Origin: Unio delphinus
Taxonomy: Eukaryota > Mollusca > Bivalvia > Unionida > Unionidae
Length of the DNA: 64,000 nucleotides
Direction of reading: 5' to 3'
NCBI GenBank assembly: GCA_029339505.1
Contig: JAQISU010000096.1
Location: 1,292,501-1,356,500 of the forward strand
The position numbers were made by a program, and so were the translations under genes. The notes below the pieces were generated by a model. That model worked only from the letters and a program-made list of their open reading frames with translations, did no database searches and was not told where the DNA came from. Below, piece after piece: positions 21,993 to 35,900 of this stretch; the stretch's first letter is position 1; every line of letters starts with the position of its first letter.

Positions 21993-24179
21993 TTGAATTT
22001 AACTCAAATTTCTTTGTAGCCAGAAGGGCTAGTGTACTGAGAAAATTACTAGTCCTGCCAAACATTTACTAGTCCTGTTAACAAAACAATGTCACACACT
22101 AGTATTGCATTCCTCTCATCTTTTATATCATTTTCATTCAACTTTTGCTTTTTTGCCAGAGGCTGAACAACTATAAGATGCCACATTTTGCCTGTCTTAT
22201 AAGGCAGTGATTGTGCCTTGTTTTGAAATACGAGATGTTACAGTATAGCTGATGCGAATTATTTAAAGTAAGAAATTTATAAGAAAGTCTGAGCAAGAAA
22301 CACATTTCAAAACACGAGCATCTGCCCCCCCCCCCATTAAATGGCTTCTCCCTAATAAAGTCTAGACTTCAGCAGATGTTCTGCAGGATCAAAGCAGGGG
22401 TTAATGTAAACACTGTTATAAAATATTAACATTAAAAGAGTAAATAAATGCTGACGTTGATAAACAAAACTTACTAGCCGTTCGGACTAATAACATTATG
22501 AGTTACTAGTCCGACAGGAAATTTCCTAGCCACGGGTAAGCGGACTACCGCTAATTTTGAGCCCTGTGTGTGTGTATATATATATATATGAGTGCCTTGG
22601 TTCTTTTTTTCGTAACTGTTTTCGTGTTTTTAACAATATTTTTGTTCCAATTATGTTATAAACATGTCTCGTACGTGTATGAATGTATCATATTCAGATG
22701 CAGTGTAAGAAAAATATGCGGTGTTTTGTGGTAATATGACTTCAGAAGAACACAGCATAAACTAAACATTGTAATTAATTTTATATGATAGGATTACCAA
22801 GATAGTATTTTAATTACAAATAGTTAAAAATACGTAAACAACTGCCACTAAAAGAGCTTTTATGATTTGTTTTTGTTTCAGAAACATGAATACAGATTGG
22901 CTGTCACAAACATTTCTTAATTGGTTTGAAACTACCCTTATAACGTATAAATGAAAGTTCATGTAAGGGTGACGACGTTCATCCATAAAAGCAATATTGG
23001 TCACTGATAAGTAGCCCTAACTTTATAGTTTAGGGGGTTGATCTTGAGTTTGTTATTTGTTTGTTGAAGTTTTAAAAGCAGAAAATTTAATTGCTCATTA
23101 CATGTATTCATCAACCGTAAACTAAATCATTAAAGTATCTGAATCAGCATTCAGCCATGGATAGAAATATATATATTCCGAGAACAACTTGATCTGAAGT
23201 TTTGTTGTATCACATTATTACACTGTTGACGTGCTGATTTAGCTTTGGTAAATCAGACTTGCCAGATTGCTGGTTTTTGCAAAAAGTATCTGATTTCATT
23301 AAAAAATTAAATTTCTGTACAATAATATTATAAAGGAGTTTGTTGTTGATATCATGTGACTATTGGACTTCGATACAGTCATTTGAGATTTGTGAAATTG
23401 TGTGACGTGATGCAAATGGTGAGTACTGGGTTAGGTTTCATCTACGCCATAGTTTCATCTTGTCTGTCAGCGCATTAACAACATAACAATTGTAATACTT
23501 GCCATTTCTGAGAAGATAAATCATTTTCCTATTGGTTCATGCAGATTTGAGTCAGTATAACATAAGTTTAAATTTTCTATGCCTGCTGGTAAGCTAATAC
23601 CATATGTCATTACCAAATGTTTGTGGCAAATTCCAAATTTTCGATATGCAGTTGCTATGACCTCAATCTAAGTTTACAAATATGAAAAGTGGGTGGGAGT
23701 ATTTGGAGGAAACTCTAGTTAGAAATGAACTGCTATTTGTTTTAAGCCATATTTGTAGTCCAAATTGATGAATGTCAGATAAAATGAGAAATTTTCATGC
23801 CGCGTACATGTATTATATATTTAAAAAAATGATACGAGTCCCTATATCAATGCAGGATTGGAGACTGGTTTAATGAATTACAAGAAGACCAGTTGATTTT
23901 ACAGAGAATTCATTCCTTGTGTTGTACAACAGTATACAATTTTGAAGGTCTTTTGTCAAAATTTAAATCAATCTTTTTGAAAATGTTTTTTTAAACATTT
24001 GGTTATTAATCCGATCATCTTAAGGAGGTTAGATTATTTGAAAAATCTTGTCTGGGATTTTATTGGCACAGGTAAATTCAGGGTTAAATTCTTTTCATTA
24101 CAAGACAAGATTTTAATTATTTATGTTTATTTTTTTGTTTATACTGTAATGTAATAGGAAATGTTACTTTCAATGATGT

Positions 24180-24243
<64 letters not shown>

Positions 24244-27200
24244 CTTTAGAATTAAAGGTTTGAAAGGAATTATTTATGTTCATTTTGTTGTTCTAATTAG
24301 CATGATAATGCAGCAATATAAAGTTAGAATTTTATTCTGTACATTGAAATGACTTTTGCCAATTTATAGGAATATAATTACGGTAAATTTGTTTCGTGTG
24401 ATACACTTTATTTTTGTACATGATCATCTTTTCAGACTTCCATGTTTCAGGAGAATCTTGAATGAGAAACATCTTTAGATTTAGAAAATGCATGTTTTAT
24501 AATCTGAAATGTTCTTTAATACCATTCAATAATAATCAGAACCTTAAAAAAGTAATGGAAAAATGACCAGCAAATTTATCTTTAGAAAAGTGTGGGAACC
24601 ATGTTTTCTTTCTCTGTTTAAATGGAAGGAGAAAATGTTAATAAGGATGTTTTATATTTATGGTATGTCATCTTTCTGTTGTGTACAGCTTTGTTATTGA
24701 ATATTACAGGGAGATAATTTGTATTATTTATATTGTAGCTTTACGATGAGAAAGAGATGCTGAAAGGAAAGTTAGAACTTCTGAGTAACACTAACATGGT
24801 TGATTTTGCCATGGATGTTCACAAGAACTTGTATCCAGACCAGGATGTTCCTAACAGTAAGTGGCATGTATTATTTATATATGAATCCAGATCAGCGGGG
24901 GGGGGGGGGGGGGGGTGTCTATATAACAGGAGGACCACTGTAGTTGTGAACAATAGTTAAAATATAGTTCTGTTATATTTTGAGAGTCATTATTATTTTT
25001 ATAACTATTTGTTATTTAGAGAAAAAAGCTTCATATTTAACCATATTCATGAAAGATTGAGTTTGAAAATCAATTACACTCTCCAGGCATGGAATTATTG
25101 CAGTCATGGTAATCCAAAATAACTAAATTTGCTAAATCATGAAAAATTCTGGCCCTAAAAATTCCATTTGGTTAGGAAAAATTCTTTAATGAGTTAACAA
25201 ATGGTCTTTTGTTGGATGTTTATAAGACAGCATATGGCATTCTATTTCATGTTGAACTGATCTTTATTGTGCTTATTGAATTCCTGCCATGGCCTTGCAT
25301 CTGACACTATGTAATGCATGTCTAGGGCGGGAAATGACCTCATATACTTCCAAAGGTGCAGATTGTAAAAACAGAATTTCTCAGTAAAGTCTGGCACTCA
25401 GATATTAAAGAATTATGTAGAATAAAATGTTTTATTTTTAGATCATTCTTGATAAAAATTCAGTTAATTTTGAGGAGACATTTGGAAAGATCAGAATTGA
25501 ATTAATGACCAGAAAGAGCAAAATTGTAAACATGATGAAGTAAAAAGAGTGAGAAAGTAGATGAAATCATGCAAAATTGAAGGACTACATTATTTTCAGA
25601 GAAAGATGAAAGCAAAGATGGTAATTTTAATAAGCTTATCTACATAGGACCTGTAAAAATGTTACTATGGTGATTGTGTGGATCAGAGGGAAAACCACTT
25701 TGGTGGCCTTGTGGTTAGAGTGTCTGCCTCAGGTCACGGGTTTGAAAGACTTGCAGAAATGGTACTAACAGCTGTCTCACTAGGTGCTCTGCATTAAGAG
25801 GTTAGTGTTAGGACTGGTCGGCCTGATGTCAGGATAATGTGACTGGGTGGGACATAATGCTACATGTCTGTGGCATGATGCCTCAGTGCTGAACATCATG
25901 ATACTACCACATGTAAACATCATAGCGATAGGACTGATTTTGTAAAAAAGCTATGTTAAAAATCCAAATCACATACACACACACAGTTGGAAAAAAATCC
26001 TAATTTCAGGCCCTGTACACTATCCAACAACAGGTATTACTTCGATAAGGTTGTTCATTCAGTGTGTATTGACTTTTAAACTTAATGACTTTATGAATTA
26101 AATAAAATTTGAAGTTTATTTGTTAAATGATGTCATTTCTTTAACCCTAGGATTATTTGTTTTTTATTTAACAGTAATTTGTTAAATTCATTACTAATTT
26201 CATTTGAATTTTATTTGGAATGTGGTATCTGGATTTGGCTTTCTAGAACATTCATCCCTGTGGTTTTTACTTTCATCAGACTTGAAGGAGAAGAGAATTC
26301 ATGTTGTTACTGAGCTGAAGCAATTACAGATGGAGACTGACCTCATTACAAAAATCTTTGAAGATCCAGAAGTCATCAGGCAGATGCAGAGTTCAAGGTT
26401 TGACCTTTTATTTAAAATTATGATTCTAACATTCTACCTATAAATGAAACACATTTTCAAATTGGATGAGGATCAGATTTTTCAACAATAAACATCCATC
26501 AAATCAGGTCTATGCTGGAGTCATTTATTTGTCCATGATGACCTCTCTAAAACGAAAATAGGGCAAATTGAAGCAAGAAAAGAAAGAAGTAAGTCTAGAA
26601 ACTTCAGAAATTATAATGTTTAAAATATTAACTTGTTAGTTTATTTTTCCTTCTTTTCATGTCAGATGATTTAAATCAAGATGAAGTTCAATTAACAGTT
26701 TCTATTAAAACAAATATTGAGATTTTTCTTATTTTGCTTTAACAGTTATTAAATAAACATTGTTTCCATAGAGTAATCATCTTTTCATGTGTTTATTGAT
26801 GAAATGCTTGATATTGCTGTTAATGTAATTATAAATCAACTTGGATTCATCCAGTGTGGCATAATTGGCTTCACATTGTGCCAAAAAAAATACAGAATGT
26901 TCAGATATTTTTTCTTTCGAGGATCTTGTATTGATTTTTATTGGGGCTACCATGGGTTGCAATTTCATTTCTGCCATTTATGATTGTCAAATTCTTACCC
27001 AATTTTACTACAGCACTAGCAAGTTTGTTTTTTAACTTTACACCATTTTGACCTTAAAGTCAAATACATTGCATTCCAACAATAGGGAGTGGGAGAATCG
27101 TGTGATATCAATGTACTTTTGGGCATGTTTAGGTGATATAACATCTTGGGTGCAATAGCTTTGCCTGAACTGTTTCATAGTGTGAACCTGGATAATATAT

Positions 27201-30200
27201 ATTTAGAAATGTTGACATCTTTGTTGCAAAAACCGGAACTGTCCTTGTAAAGATATGGTGCTTCAGAATTGCTTTCTTAACACGTTTTAATCAGGTTCAT
27301 AGGTGTGTGTAAGGATGGGATCATGGCAGTTCAGTGTTTGAAGTATTGATGATGTTAATGGTGGTTTTATAATTTTAAAGTTTTCCACTTTTACAAGCTT
27401 AGTTGACAAGACAATTGCAATAATGAAACCTTGGTAAACTTCCTTAAACCCTTAAATACAAAACCAGGGGTCACTATAGACCTTATCTTCCATGAAAATT
27501 TGATTCAGTGCTATAGAAAAGCACAATGCTTGAATCCTGCCCCACCCCCTTTTTACCATATCTCTAATTAACTCGCTGATATTCTGCCCAGAAGACCAGA
27601 TATTTATGGCTCTTGTGTGGTTTTTAATTATGTAGCATATCTTTATTAGCATAAAACAGTTGTTTGCCTCGTTGAGGCTGCTTCTTTGGGATTGGTCATA
27701 TCGGTATTGTACTTGCACCAAAAGATCATGTCTGGTTGGTCCTAAATGGAAATGGTATAAATATCGTATCCAATATGACCATCATTGCAGCCAACTTGAA
27801 AATCTGCTTCTCCAAAACAAGTAGTCATACAATTCATGATTTTCACCTGAACGTTTCTTATTATGTTTTCTTGTTGGTCTTAAGTGAAATGTGCATCTTT
27901 GGTATCTAGTATGTCCATTACAGAGCTAATTTGAAAATCTTATGACTGGAGAATATGAGAGATGGTTTCAATACTTAGCACTGAGAAATACAAATTCCTG
28001 GAAATTCTTTATGGCCAGAAGAGCATCAGTCCTTGTAAGGGATTCTTGTTTTGTTATGTTTCTACATGTCATTTTCCAATTGCATAATTTGGCAACAGTT
28101 ACTTCTTTATAGCTGCCTACAATATTAGATTCAGATGATCGATTGTTGACAGTTGATGGTGTCATGTTTATTCATCCTTTTGCTTTTCAGCACCAAGGGA
28201 ATATACTATTGTAAAACAATTAAAATGCATGTTGCAGCAGTTGGCCTGGGTTTTCATTTTCAAATGACCAAAACTTTGTTTTGCTGACCATTGTAATGAG
28301 ACAACAGTTGACCCAAACCTTGCAGTTTTTAAATGGATTCACTCATATTAATATGAAATTATTTATATTATAATGCCACTTCCTCTCTAGTATAACTACC
28401 GTATTTTCCGGCCTATAAGTCAATAATTGTTTTACTTGAAAGTCGGGTCTTCATCTTATACTCCGAATATCTCTTATATATGGATTGTGTCATTGAAAGT
28501 TGATATAAGTTATGTTCGTAACTACAGGTAATAAAATGAACTACAACAAGGATGTGCTTTCAGTTATAATAAAACTGTCATGGACTATTTATTCAGCTGT
28601 GTCAAGTGATAACAAAATATAGCAGTGATTTTTTCAGAAGTAAAATCACATGCAGGTTAGCATCAGTAATGCAATTTCACGATTGCCGGTAATATGGAAT
28701 ATCATACAACGATACCATTACTACTGTAAAATACGAAGCCAAGATATTGACCTGGCCTCTTCTTATACTCGGAATCAACTTATATATGGATAAAGGATGG
28801 AAAATTTACAAAATTGATGAATTCGACTTATACTCTAAATTGACTTATAGACCAGAAAATACGGTAGTTATGATTGGCATGCTGACAACAACTGGAGTCC
28901 TAAGTGACCTGCTGACAACAGCTGGTCATAGTTGGCCTGCCAATCACAATTAGAGTTATGATTGGCCTGATGACCACTAGTCATGATTAGTCTTAAAATA
29001 CAGTCAGACCAAAAGATAAATCCACCTATAAAACTGGCAGAAAATGGCCTTCATAAGCAGGTGACCTTGATGTACAGTTTATGAGAACTTTTTGCATTTT
29101 ATATGTGAATGACACATGTTCAGTCATTTTGTTCAATCATTATGTATAATTTCAGGGATGGGAGGCAGTTGTCTGACTTTTTATACAAAGAACACGATGT
29201 AAGTATTGTATTCATTTAGCTGCTAGTTTATTAGATTTAATTTGATCTATTTTATTTTTTTTAAAAATGCTATATATTTTTAGCTGTCCTTTCCTTCCTT
29301 CTCTAAATTGTACAGCTGCTTGAGATTAAGGATCAAAGCCTTTTATTATTATACATTGTCATTAGAAGGTGTGTTGTGTGCCACATTTGGGGTTCTGGCT
29401 TAAAGGTGAATGTCAAAGCTTTGTATTTTCAGTTTTCCATCACCCTTTCATTTTTACTCTACAACTTTTAAGCATTTGAGATTAATGATTGAAACTTTAT
29501 ATAATTGTACATCATCACTAGATGGGGATTATCATACCACAGGGTTCTTATGTTCTTTGAAGGTCTTTGACAGTTTGGTAAAACTAAGGTAGCATTTTCA
29601 AAGCCTTGAAGGTTTGGGAAAATCAAGCAGATTACCCTGAGGTCTTTAAAAGTCTTTGAAAATTGAAATAAACCCAAAGATTTCAATTTCATTCCATAAT
29701 CACAAATAAAATTGTCCATAATTGTTGAGTCGGATGTAGTCAAGTTTTCCTGGTTTCGTTCTTTTGAATAATTATAGATTGAATTTCATCATTAAACAAT
29801 TTTGTAATATTTTGCATTTGTTGTTTTCTCATATAAATTGTATACAAAATGTTAGGGAAAATAGAAATTGGAAATTTATGCTTGTGGTCTTGAAAGTTTG
29901 GGAAGTCTTTGAATTTATCATTCAGAAATCTATATGAACACTGTAACACTTCGAAGTTCATATACTCAAGGTAAAGGTTATTGCTCTGTATTTTATGTTT
30001 TTATCAGCAGTTCCCTTCTGTACTAAAATTTTAAAGTAGTTTGAGATTGAGGAATGAAAGGTCTACTCTACATCATGACCTGAAGGTGAAACATTTTTCA
30101 GGGTTATACATCATGTTCAAGGTCACAGCTCAATATTTCTTTGCGTTTTTTACCATCCATGATATTATTTACGTTGCACAACATCGATGGTCCTATTTTC

Positions 30201-32882
30201 GAGGTCAAGGTCACTGGTGACTATTTTGCAGTTTTATATTCCAGTTTCCTCTTCGCCATGTAGCTTTAAAGCTGTTTTAGAATTAGAAATTAGACTTTTG
30301 GCATATATATATATATATATTTATAGTTATACATCATTATTGACACAAATATTGCATGCCACATTTGTGGTGTAAGGTTAAGGTCATGGTCATGGCTCAA
30401 TATTTTCAGCTGTATATCACCATTTCCCTTCTACTCTATAACCTTAAAGAAATTTGAAACTTTTAATACTTGTATATTATCATTCGTTGGTGTGTATTTA
30501 TGTCACATTGGTGGTCATATCTTCAAAATTGAGGTGACACCTGAATATTTTACATTCTTGTCTTCTTTGTTCCTTCTGCTATCTAACTTTATAGTCGTGG
30601 TTAAGGGATGAAACTTGGTAGGATCAAAAATATTTATATTAGTGTGTGCCACTTACCAAATTGGCACCCTGTCTTCAAAGTCATGGCTCAATATTTATGA
30701 CACTTGGTATACTTGTGGTGTGCTGATCAGTTGGAGGGGAGTTGGTCATGCAGAATTGTGGCTCCTTTGTCACTTGTTAGAAGGGAGTTGAAGGTGAAGT
30801 GGGAGAGTGGACAGTAATCAGGAGCAGTGGTGTGTTTGTATGATCTACGAAGCCGCGAAGAACGTCACAAACATAGTCCATTTAGCCAAATCATCCCACT
30901 ACAGTACTAAGATCACGGAGAGTTCCAGCTGCAAAGAGCTCTTCGAGATAACTAACAAACTAATGTCCAGGAACAAATGTACACCACTTCCAACGGCCTT
31001 CTCTCCACTAGACCTACCAGACCAATTTGCAAATTTCTTCAATGACAAAGTTCAAACCATTAGAGATTTGCTTGACAGCACAATTTCAACTGATTCGTCA
31101 CCATACAGGTATGTTGCAGAATTTCAGCGACAACCATTAGGAGCATTTGAACCTGTTTCTATAGATTTAGTATGGAAAAGCGTGATGAAATGTGCACCAA
31201 AGTCTTGTGAACTTGATCCAATTCCAACATCACTGCTGCTTGAGTGCTTAGAACCAATATTGCCTTCACTAACTGATGTTATTAATATCTCTGTCTCATC
31301 AGGGGAATTCCCATCATTTTTCAAAACTGCCATCGTAAAGCCACTGCTGAAGAAACCAACACTGGACCATAGCGATTTAAAGAACTACCACCCAGTTTCT
31401 AATCTCCCTTTCATATAAAAAAAATCTTAGAAAAGGTTGTTCTAACTCAACTTGTATCTCATTTGAATTCAAACAGTCTTTTTAGCAATGTACAGTCTGT
31501 ATATCACCCTTGCCACAGTACGGAAACTACTCTTCTGAAAGTATTTAATGACATTCTCTCTGCTTTGGATAGTGGAAAGATTACAGTCCTCACTCTCCTG
31601 GATTTATCTGCAGCATTTGACACAATAGACCATGATATATTACTTCACCGTCTCCAGCATGTATTTGGCATTCAGAATATAGCCTTACAGTGGTTCAAGT
31701 CGTACTTAGTCAACAGGACACAAATTATATCTGCAAATGGAATACACTCCAGCCCAGTTGACGTATGTTGTGGTGTTCCACAGGGATCTGTTCTTGGACC
31801 TGTTCTCTTCATTCTGTACACTCAGCCGCTCTCAAGTGTCATAGATCATCACCCAGTGTCGCACCAATTGTATGCTGATGACACCCAAATATACAAGTCT
31901 AGCCACCCAACTGAAGTTGATGCTACCGTCCATGGAGTAGAGAAGTGCATTTCAGATGTGAAATCATGGATGACATGTAACAAGCTGCAGATGAATGATG
32001 ATAAAACTGGGGATATTCTGATCATAACACAAAGACTCTCTCATTCACATCCTTTACCACAGACAATAAATATCAGCAACACCAACATTAAATTCTCAGT
32101 CAGTACGGAATCTAGGTGTTACTCTAGACAGTACTCTCACATTGCACCAACATGTCATGAATATCTGCAGGGCTGCATATCTGAATTGAGACTTATCAGT
32201 TCCATTCATAAATATCTTTCAGTTGATGCCACTAAAACACTTGTGTGTTCATTAGTACTTTCAAGACTGGACTATTGTAACTCAATTCTGTCTCTTTCAT
32301 CACAATATTTACTCCAGAAACTTCAAAAAGTTCAGAACACAGCTGCACAAATCATCTTTAGAGTACCTCGATCAGAGCACACCTCACCACTGCTCTGTAC
32401 CCTACACTGGCTATCAATTCGATACAGAATCGAACACAAAATTTGTTCTCTGTGCTATATTTCAATGACAGACTCCAGTCCAACATACTTATCCAGCCTC
32501 ACCCGTGTGTATACATCAGCTAGATCCTTACGCTCTTCTTCTGATAATCGTATACTCATTGTTCCCAAGGTGAAAACAAAGTCATATGGACAACGTTCGT
32601 TTGCATGCCAGGGCCCGAATTGCCCATTGAAATTAGACACAAAGAAACAGTGGTCCCTTTTAAGAGTGCTCTAAAGACTCGCCTGTTTCAACTTCAGGGA
32701 CAATCTTAGCAACCTAATCATGATTTGTATCTTATTTATTTTTCAGCATGATTTTATGTTTTCCAATTTCATTGTTTTTGTCATTTGTTGTTCTGTAGTG
32801 TAGTCATCCCATTATTGATAGTGTGAAGCGCTTAGAGCTTTGAAAGATTAGGCGCTATACAAAGTCCTCATTATTATTATTA

Positions 32883-32931
<49 letters not shown>

Positions 32932-35900
32932 GATGACAGGTTATCAGAGTTACTATTGCGTATTCATTCACTTCTGTAATTGCTTAGTTACCAGTCTTAA
33001 TAGTATCCATGGACATTAGACTCTGTTTGATGCTTATATTCTTTATACAGTTCAAAGCTGAGATGGTGGAAACCTTGTACAATTATGCCAAGTTCCAGTA
33101 TGAATGTGGTAACTACTCGGGAGCAGCAGAATACCTCTACTTTGTTCGCATCTTGGTGAGTTACCATTGTAATACTATGTTGTTTTTTTTTGTTTTGTGT
33201 TCAGCAGATAGAAAGACACCAGTCACATCTTGGACAGTAGAACATCACTGTAATTGACAAGATTATGCAGAGATTATATACAGGGAGGGTCATGTGACTG
33301 ATTTACAGATGTTTGTGGTACATCAGCACCTGAATTATATTTAACACTTAGCCAATGGGAATAGAGGCCCAGAAATACATCACAAGAACTTGTCTGGGTT
33401 GGGTTGGACAGGATCATTGTGATAATTTGGACTTTACCACCATATACATCATCATTACCTGCATTTTGCATTTACGACACTCCCTTGTTTTAAGATCGAG
33501 GACATAGTTAAAATACAAAATTGTGACCTCTTTTTTGCAGGAGTTGGAGTGTTTTTGATCTATAACTTTTGATGACATTTTACCTAGGATTGTCATACCT
33601 GATCATAAATAAGATCCTAGCTCACAAAGAAAAATGTCATCAAACTGTTCTGTTGTGATGCTATTAGTTTGCGGAGCTGTGATAGCTCAGTTGGTAGAGT
33701 GCTGGACATGTAATCAAAGGGTCACAGATGTGATACCTGTTAAGGTCATCTACCTCATTGTGTCCTTGGGAAATACACTGCTTCCATTTGCTCAGATAGA
33801 GCAAGTGATGTATTAAAAATGCTGTTAAAAACATCAGAAATGCTGGCTTTAGCTCTACTCATCTATGAGCCAAAGAACTAGTGCAATGACTTTGTGTCCA
33901 TCACTCATCTCGTTACATTTATTTGTTATTTCTATTTTTTTTAAAGTATTTGAAGGTGTTGCATATATTTAATTTGTGTTGTTTGTCAGCTTATCTCCAT
34001 GATTATATGTTACATATCTGTATTTTGTAATTGACCTTTGTCCAAAATCAAGTTAAGTGCCGATCTGACTAGTGACATTTTATTGTGTAAACAACATTAT
34101 ACATAGCAGATATTTCTATATGGCTATAAACTAAATATTCAGATCATTATTATTGGAGATAAACATTGTTTTAATATCTGAATGTAGAACGTGTTTTTCA
34201 CTTGAAAATTCTTGATCTCGTTAAGAAGTTTGGGATACTGTTTGCAATAACTGCAAAACATATTTCCTTTAAAGTTGATGAATTGAAGTCAGAGATAATT
34301 ATAACCCAGTGTGGTTCAACATTTCTTCGTAGTGTAAAAGGATATGAAGTAGAAGTCGGCTGATTGTAGGCATTAAGGGTCGAAGAGAGTGATATTTCTA
34401 GCATTTGTGAAACACATTTTAACTTTTATATATTATTTTCATGCAGCTGCCTCCAAATGACAGGAGTTACCTGGACACATTGTGGGGAAAGCTGGCATCA
34501 GAGATTCTCATGCAGAACTGGGAAACAGCTCTGGAAGACTTGAACAGGCTCAAAGAAGTCATCGATGCAAATGTTAGTAGTAATTGCAACTTAGTTTACA
34601 GATAGGAATTTTCCAGGGGTCTTAGGTGCTATAAATAAGCTCGAATTCCATCATCAGTGGGCCACAAATTAAAGATAAATCATTTTAAAATCATGTAGGA
34701 TTTAAAGTTGAGAAACAAACCAAAAACCATGACAGCTTTAAGAAACCTTTTTATTTCATTTCATTCTGAATAGTTTTCTGTCCATAAAGGCAGCTTTCTT
34801 TCTCTTGCGGCTCCGTACAGAACATTTTAAATATATTAGTCTGCAGTTCTTGATGCATGACTTGTTTGTTAAAGTAGATAGAAATGACAGTTGTTTCCTA
34901 TTTAATTAAATACAAGTTTTACATTTTTCCACATCTAGGATGAAGAAGCTCAAAATAATGACTTTGACAATTGTTTTCAGTCTCCAAAATGAAAAAGAAG
35001 GATTTCTTGCTTTCTGTAACATGTTGTTAGTTTAATGTTCCAAACAGTTTTGGAGCCAATCCTTTTGAATACTTTGTCACTCGTTCAATCTGCTGAATTT
35101 TTATTTCTCTGTTGCAGACCTTTTCATCAGCTCTGCTGTCACTTCAACAGAGGACTTGGTTGGTACACTGGAGTTTGTTTGTCTTTTTCAACCATCCCAA
35201 AGGTCGTGACCTCATCATTGATATGTTCCTGTATCAGCAGCTGTAAGGACTTGTTCCTAATTTTTATATACATTCCCCTGATTTGATTTGACTTAAGTAA
35301 TGTGACTTTTGTAAGCATGTCATAGGTATCAGTCTGCGATAGATGGCTACAGCATATATGGAAATGATGTTAATATTTAGTGCTTGTATATTTTGACAGT
35401 GATACTCAGCAAAGAGATAGTCAGTAAAAGTGACAAAAAACATAATCATATTTAGCTCCTCGGATCATAGGCAAGAAGAGGTTATTGGATGGCCTGTTGT
35501 GTACAATCCTTCTGTTTATTAGCACATTTCTGTTATCGCTTCTTTTAACTAAACTAATTGGAGGAATCAGACTTTACATGCAACATTGATCCCCCAAAGT
35601 CTGATTGGCTCAAAATAAAAATGGTGCTGATGGACATCCAGTTTGGATAGCACATCAGCCATTTTGAAAATTTTGGCATTACTGTACCTTAATGTGATGG
35701 TCATTTTATGATAGAGTTTTTCACTAAAAGATTTAATATATTGTCTATTTGGTCAAAACTGAAAATGGTTCTAATCTGACATCCAATATGGCTGCCACAG
35801 TAGCCATCTTGATAATCTGCTTGTTGCTCCACCTGAATGGATGGTCTAATCAACATGGGGTTTTCACCAGAAGACTTCTTAAGATTTCTAGTTTATCTTA

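Larger units (their letters stand above)
13285..24738 (+). other. EIF3E intron 1 (11.5 kb)
   Basis: Contains an (AT)n tract, the complete P-like/PIF1 transposon, a decayed minus-strand LINE, a hAT-type MITE and several more (AT)n tracts. From 20570 to 21900 and from 22570 to 24180 I see no gene or nameable repeat, only AT-rich sequence with short uninformative ORFs. Confidence 0.85.
24857..26279 (+). other. EIF3E intron 2
   Basis: Holds a 19-base G run at 24897-24915 about 40 bp from the donor and a family 2 SINE at 25695-25985. Nothing else nameable. Confidence 0.85.
26398..29155 (+). other. EIF3E intron 3
   Basis: 26398-27700 shows no recognisable element. 27700-28010 belongs to a degenerate dispersed repeat. 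A 480-bp MITE follows at 28392-28871, and 28870-28980 has short repeats of the 'gattggc...gctgacaacag' type. Confidence 0.75.
30800..32932 (+). mobile_element. 5'-truncated non-LTR retrotransposon (Jockey/Nimb-like)
   Basis: Starts within the linker before the RT domain and ends in a 3' UTR with 'agcgcttagagctttgaaag' and 'ggcgctatacaaagt' followed by (TTA)n. That tail is common to animal Jockey/Nimb-type LINEs. The RT and C-terminal region are at 30831-32674. No target duplication could be defined because of the TTA tail. Same strand as EIF3E. Confidence 0.85.
29199..33050 (+). other. EIF3E intron 4
   Basis: Filled by a degenerate tandem array (29275-30720) and a 5'-truncated LINE with a (TTA)n tail (30800-32932). 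Confidence 0.85.

Noticed and set aside
21826..22072. ORFs of alternating Tyr-Ile on both strands
   Set aside because: Translation of an (AT)n microsatellite.
33670..33745. tRNA-like sequence 'atagctcagttggtagag'
   Set aside because: D-arm half fits, but anticodon and acceptor stems do not pair; followed by a SINE body.
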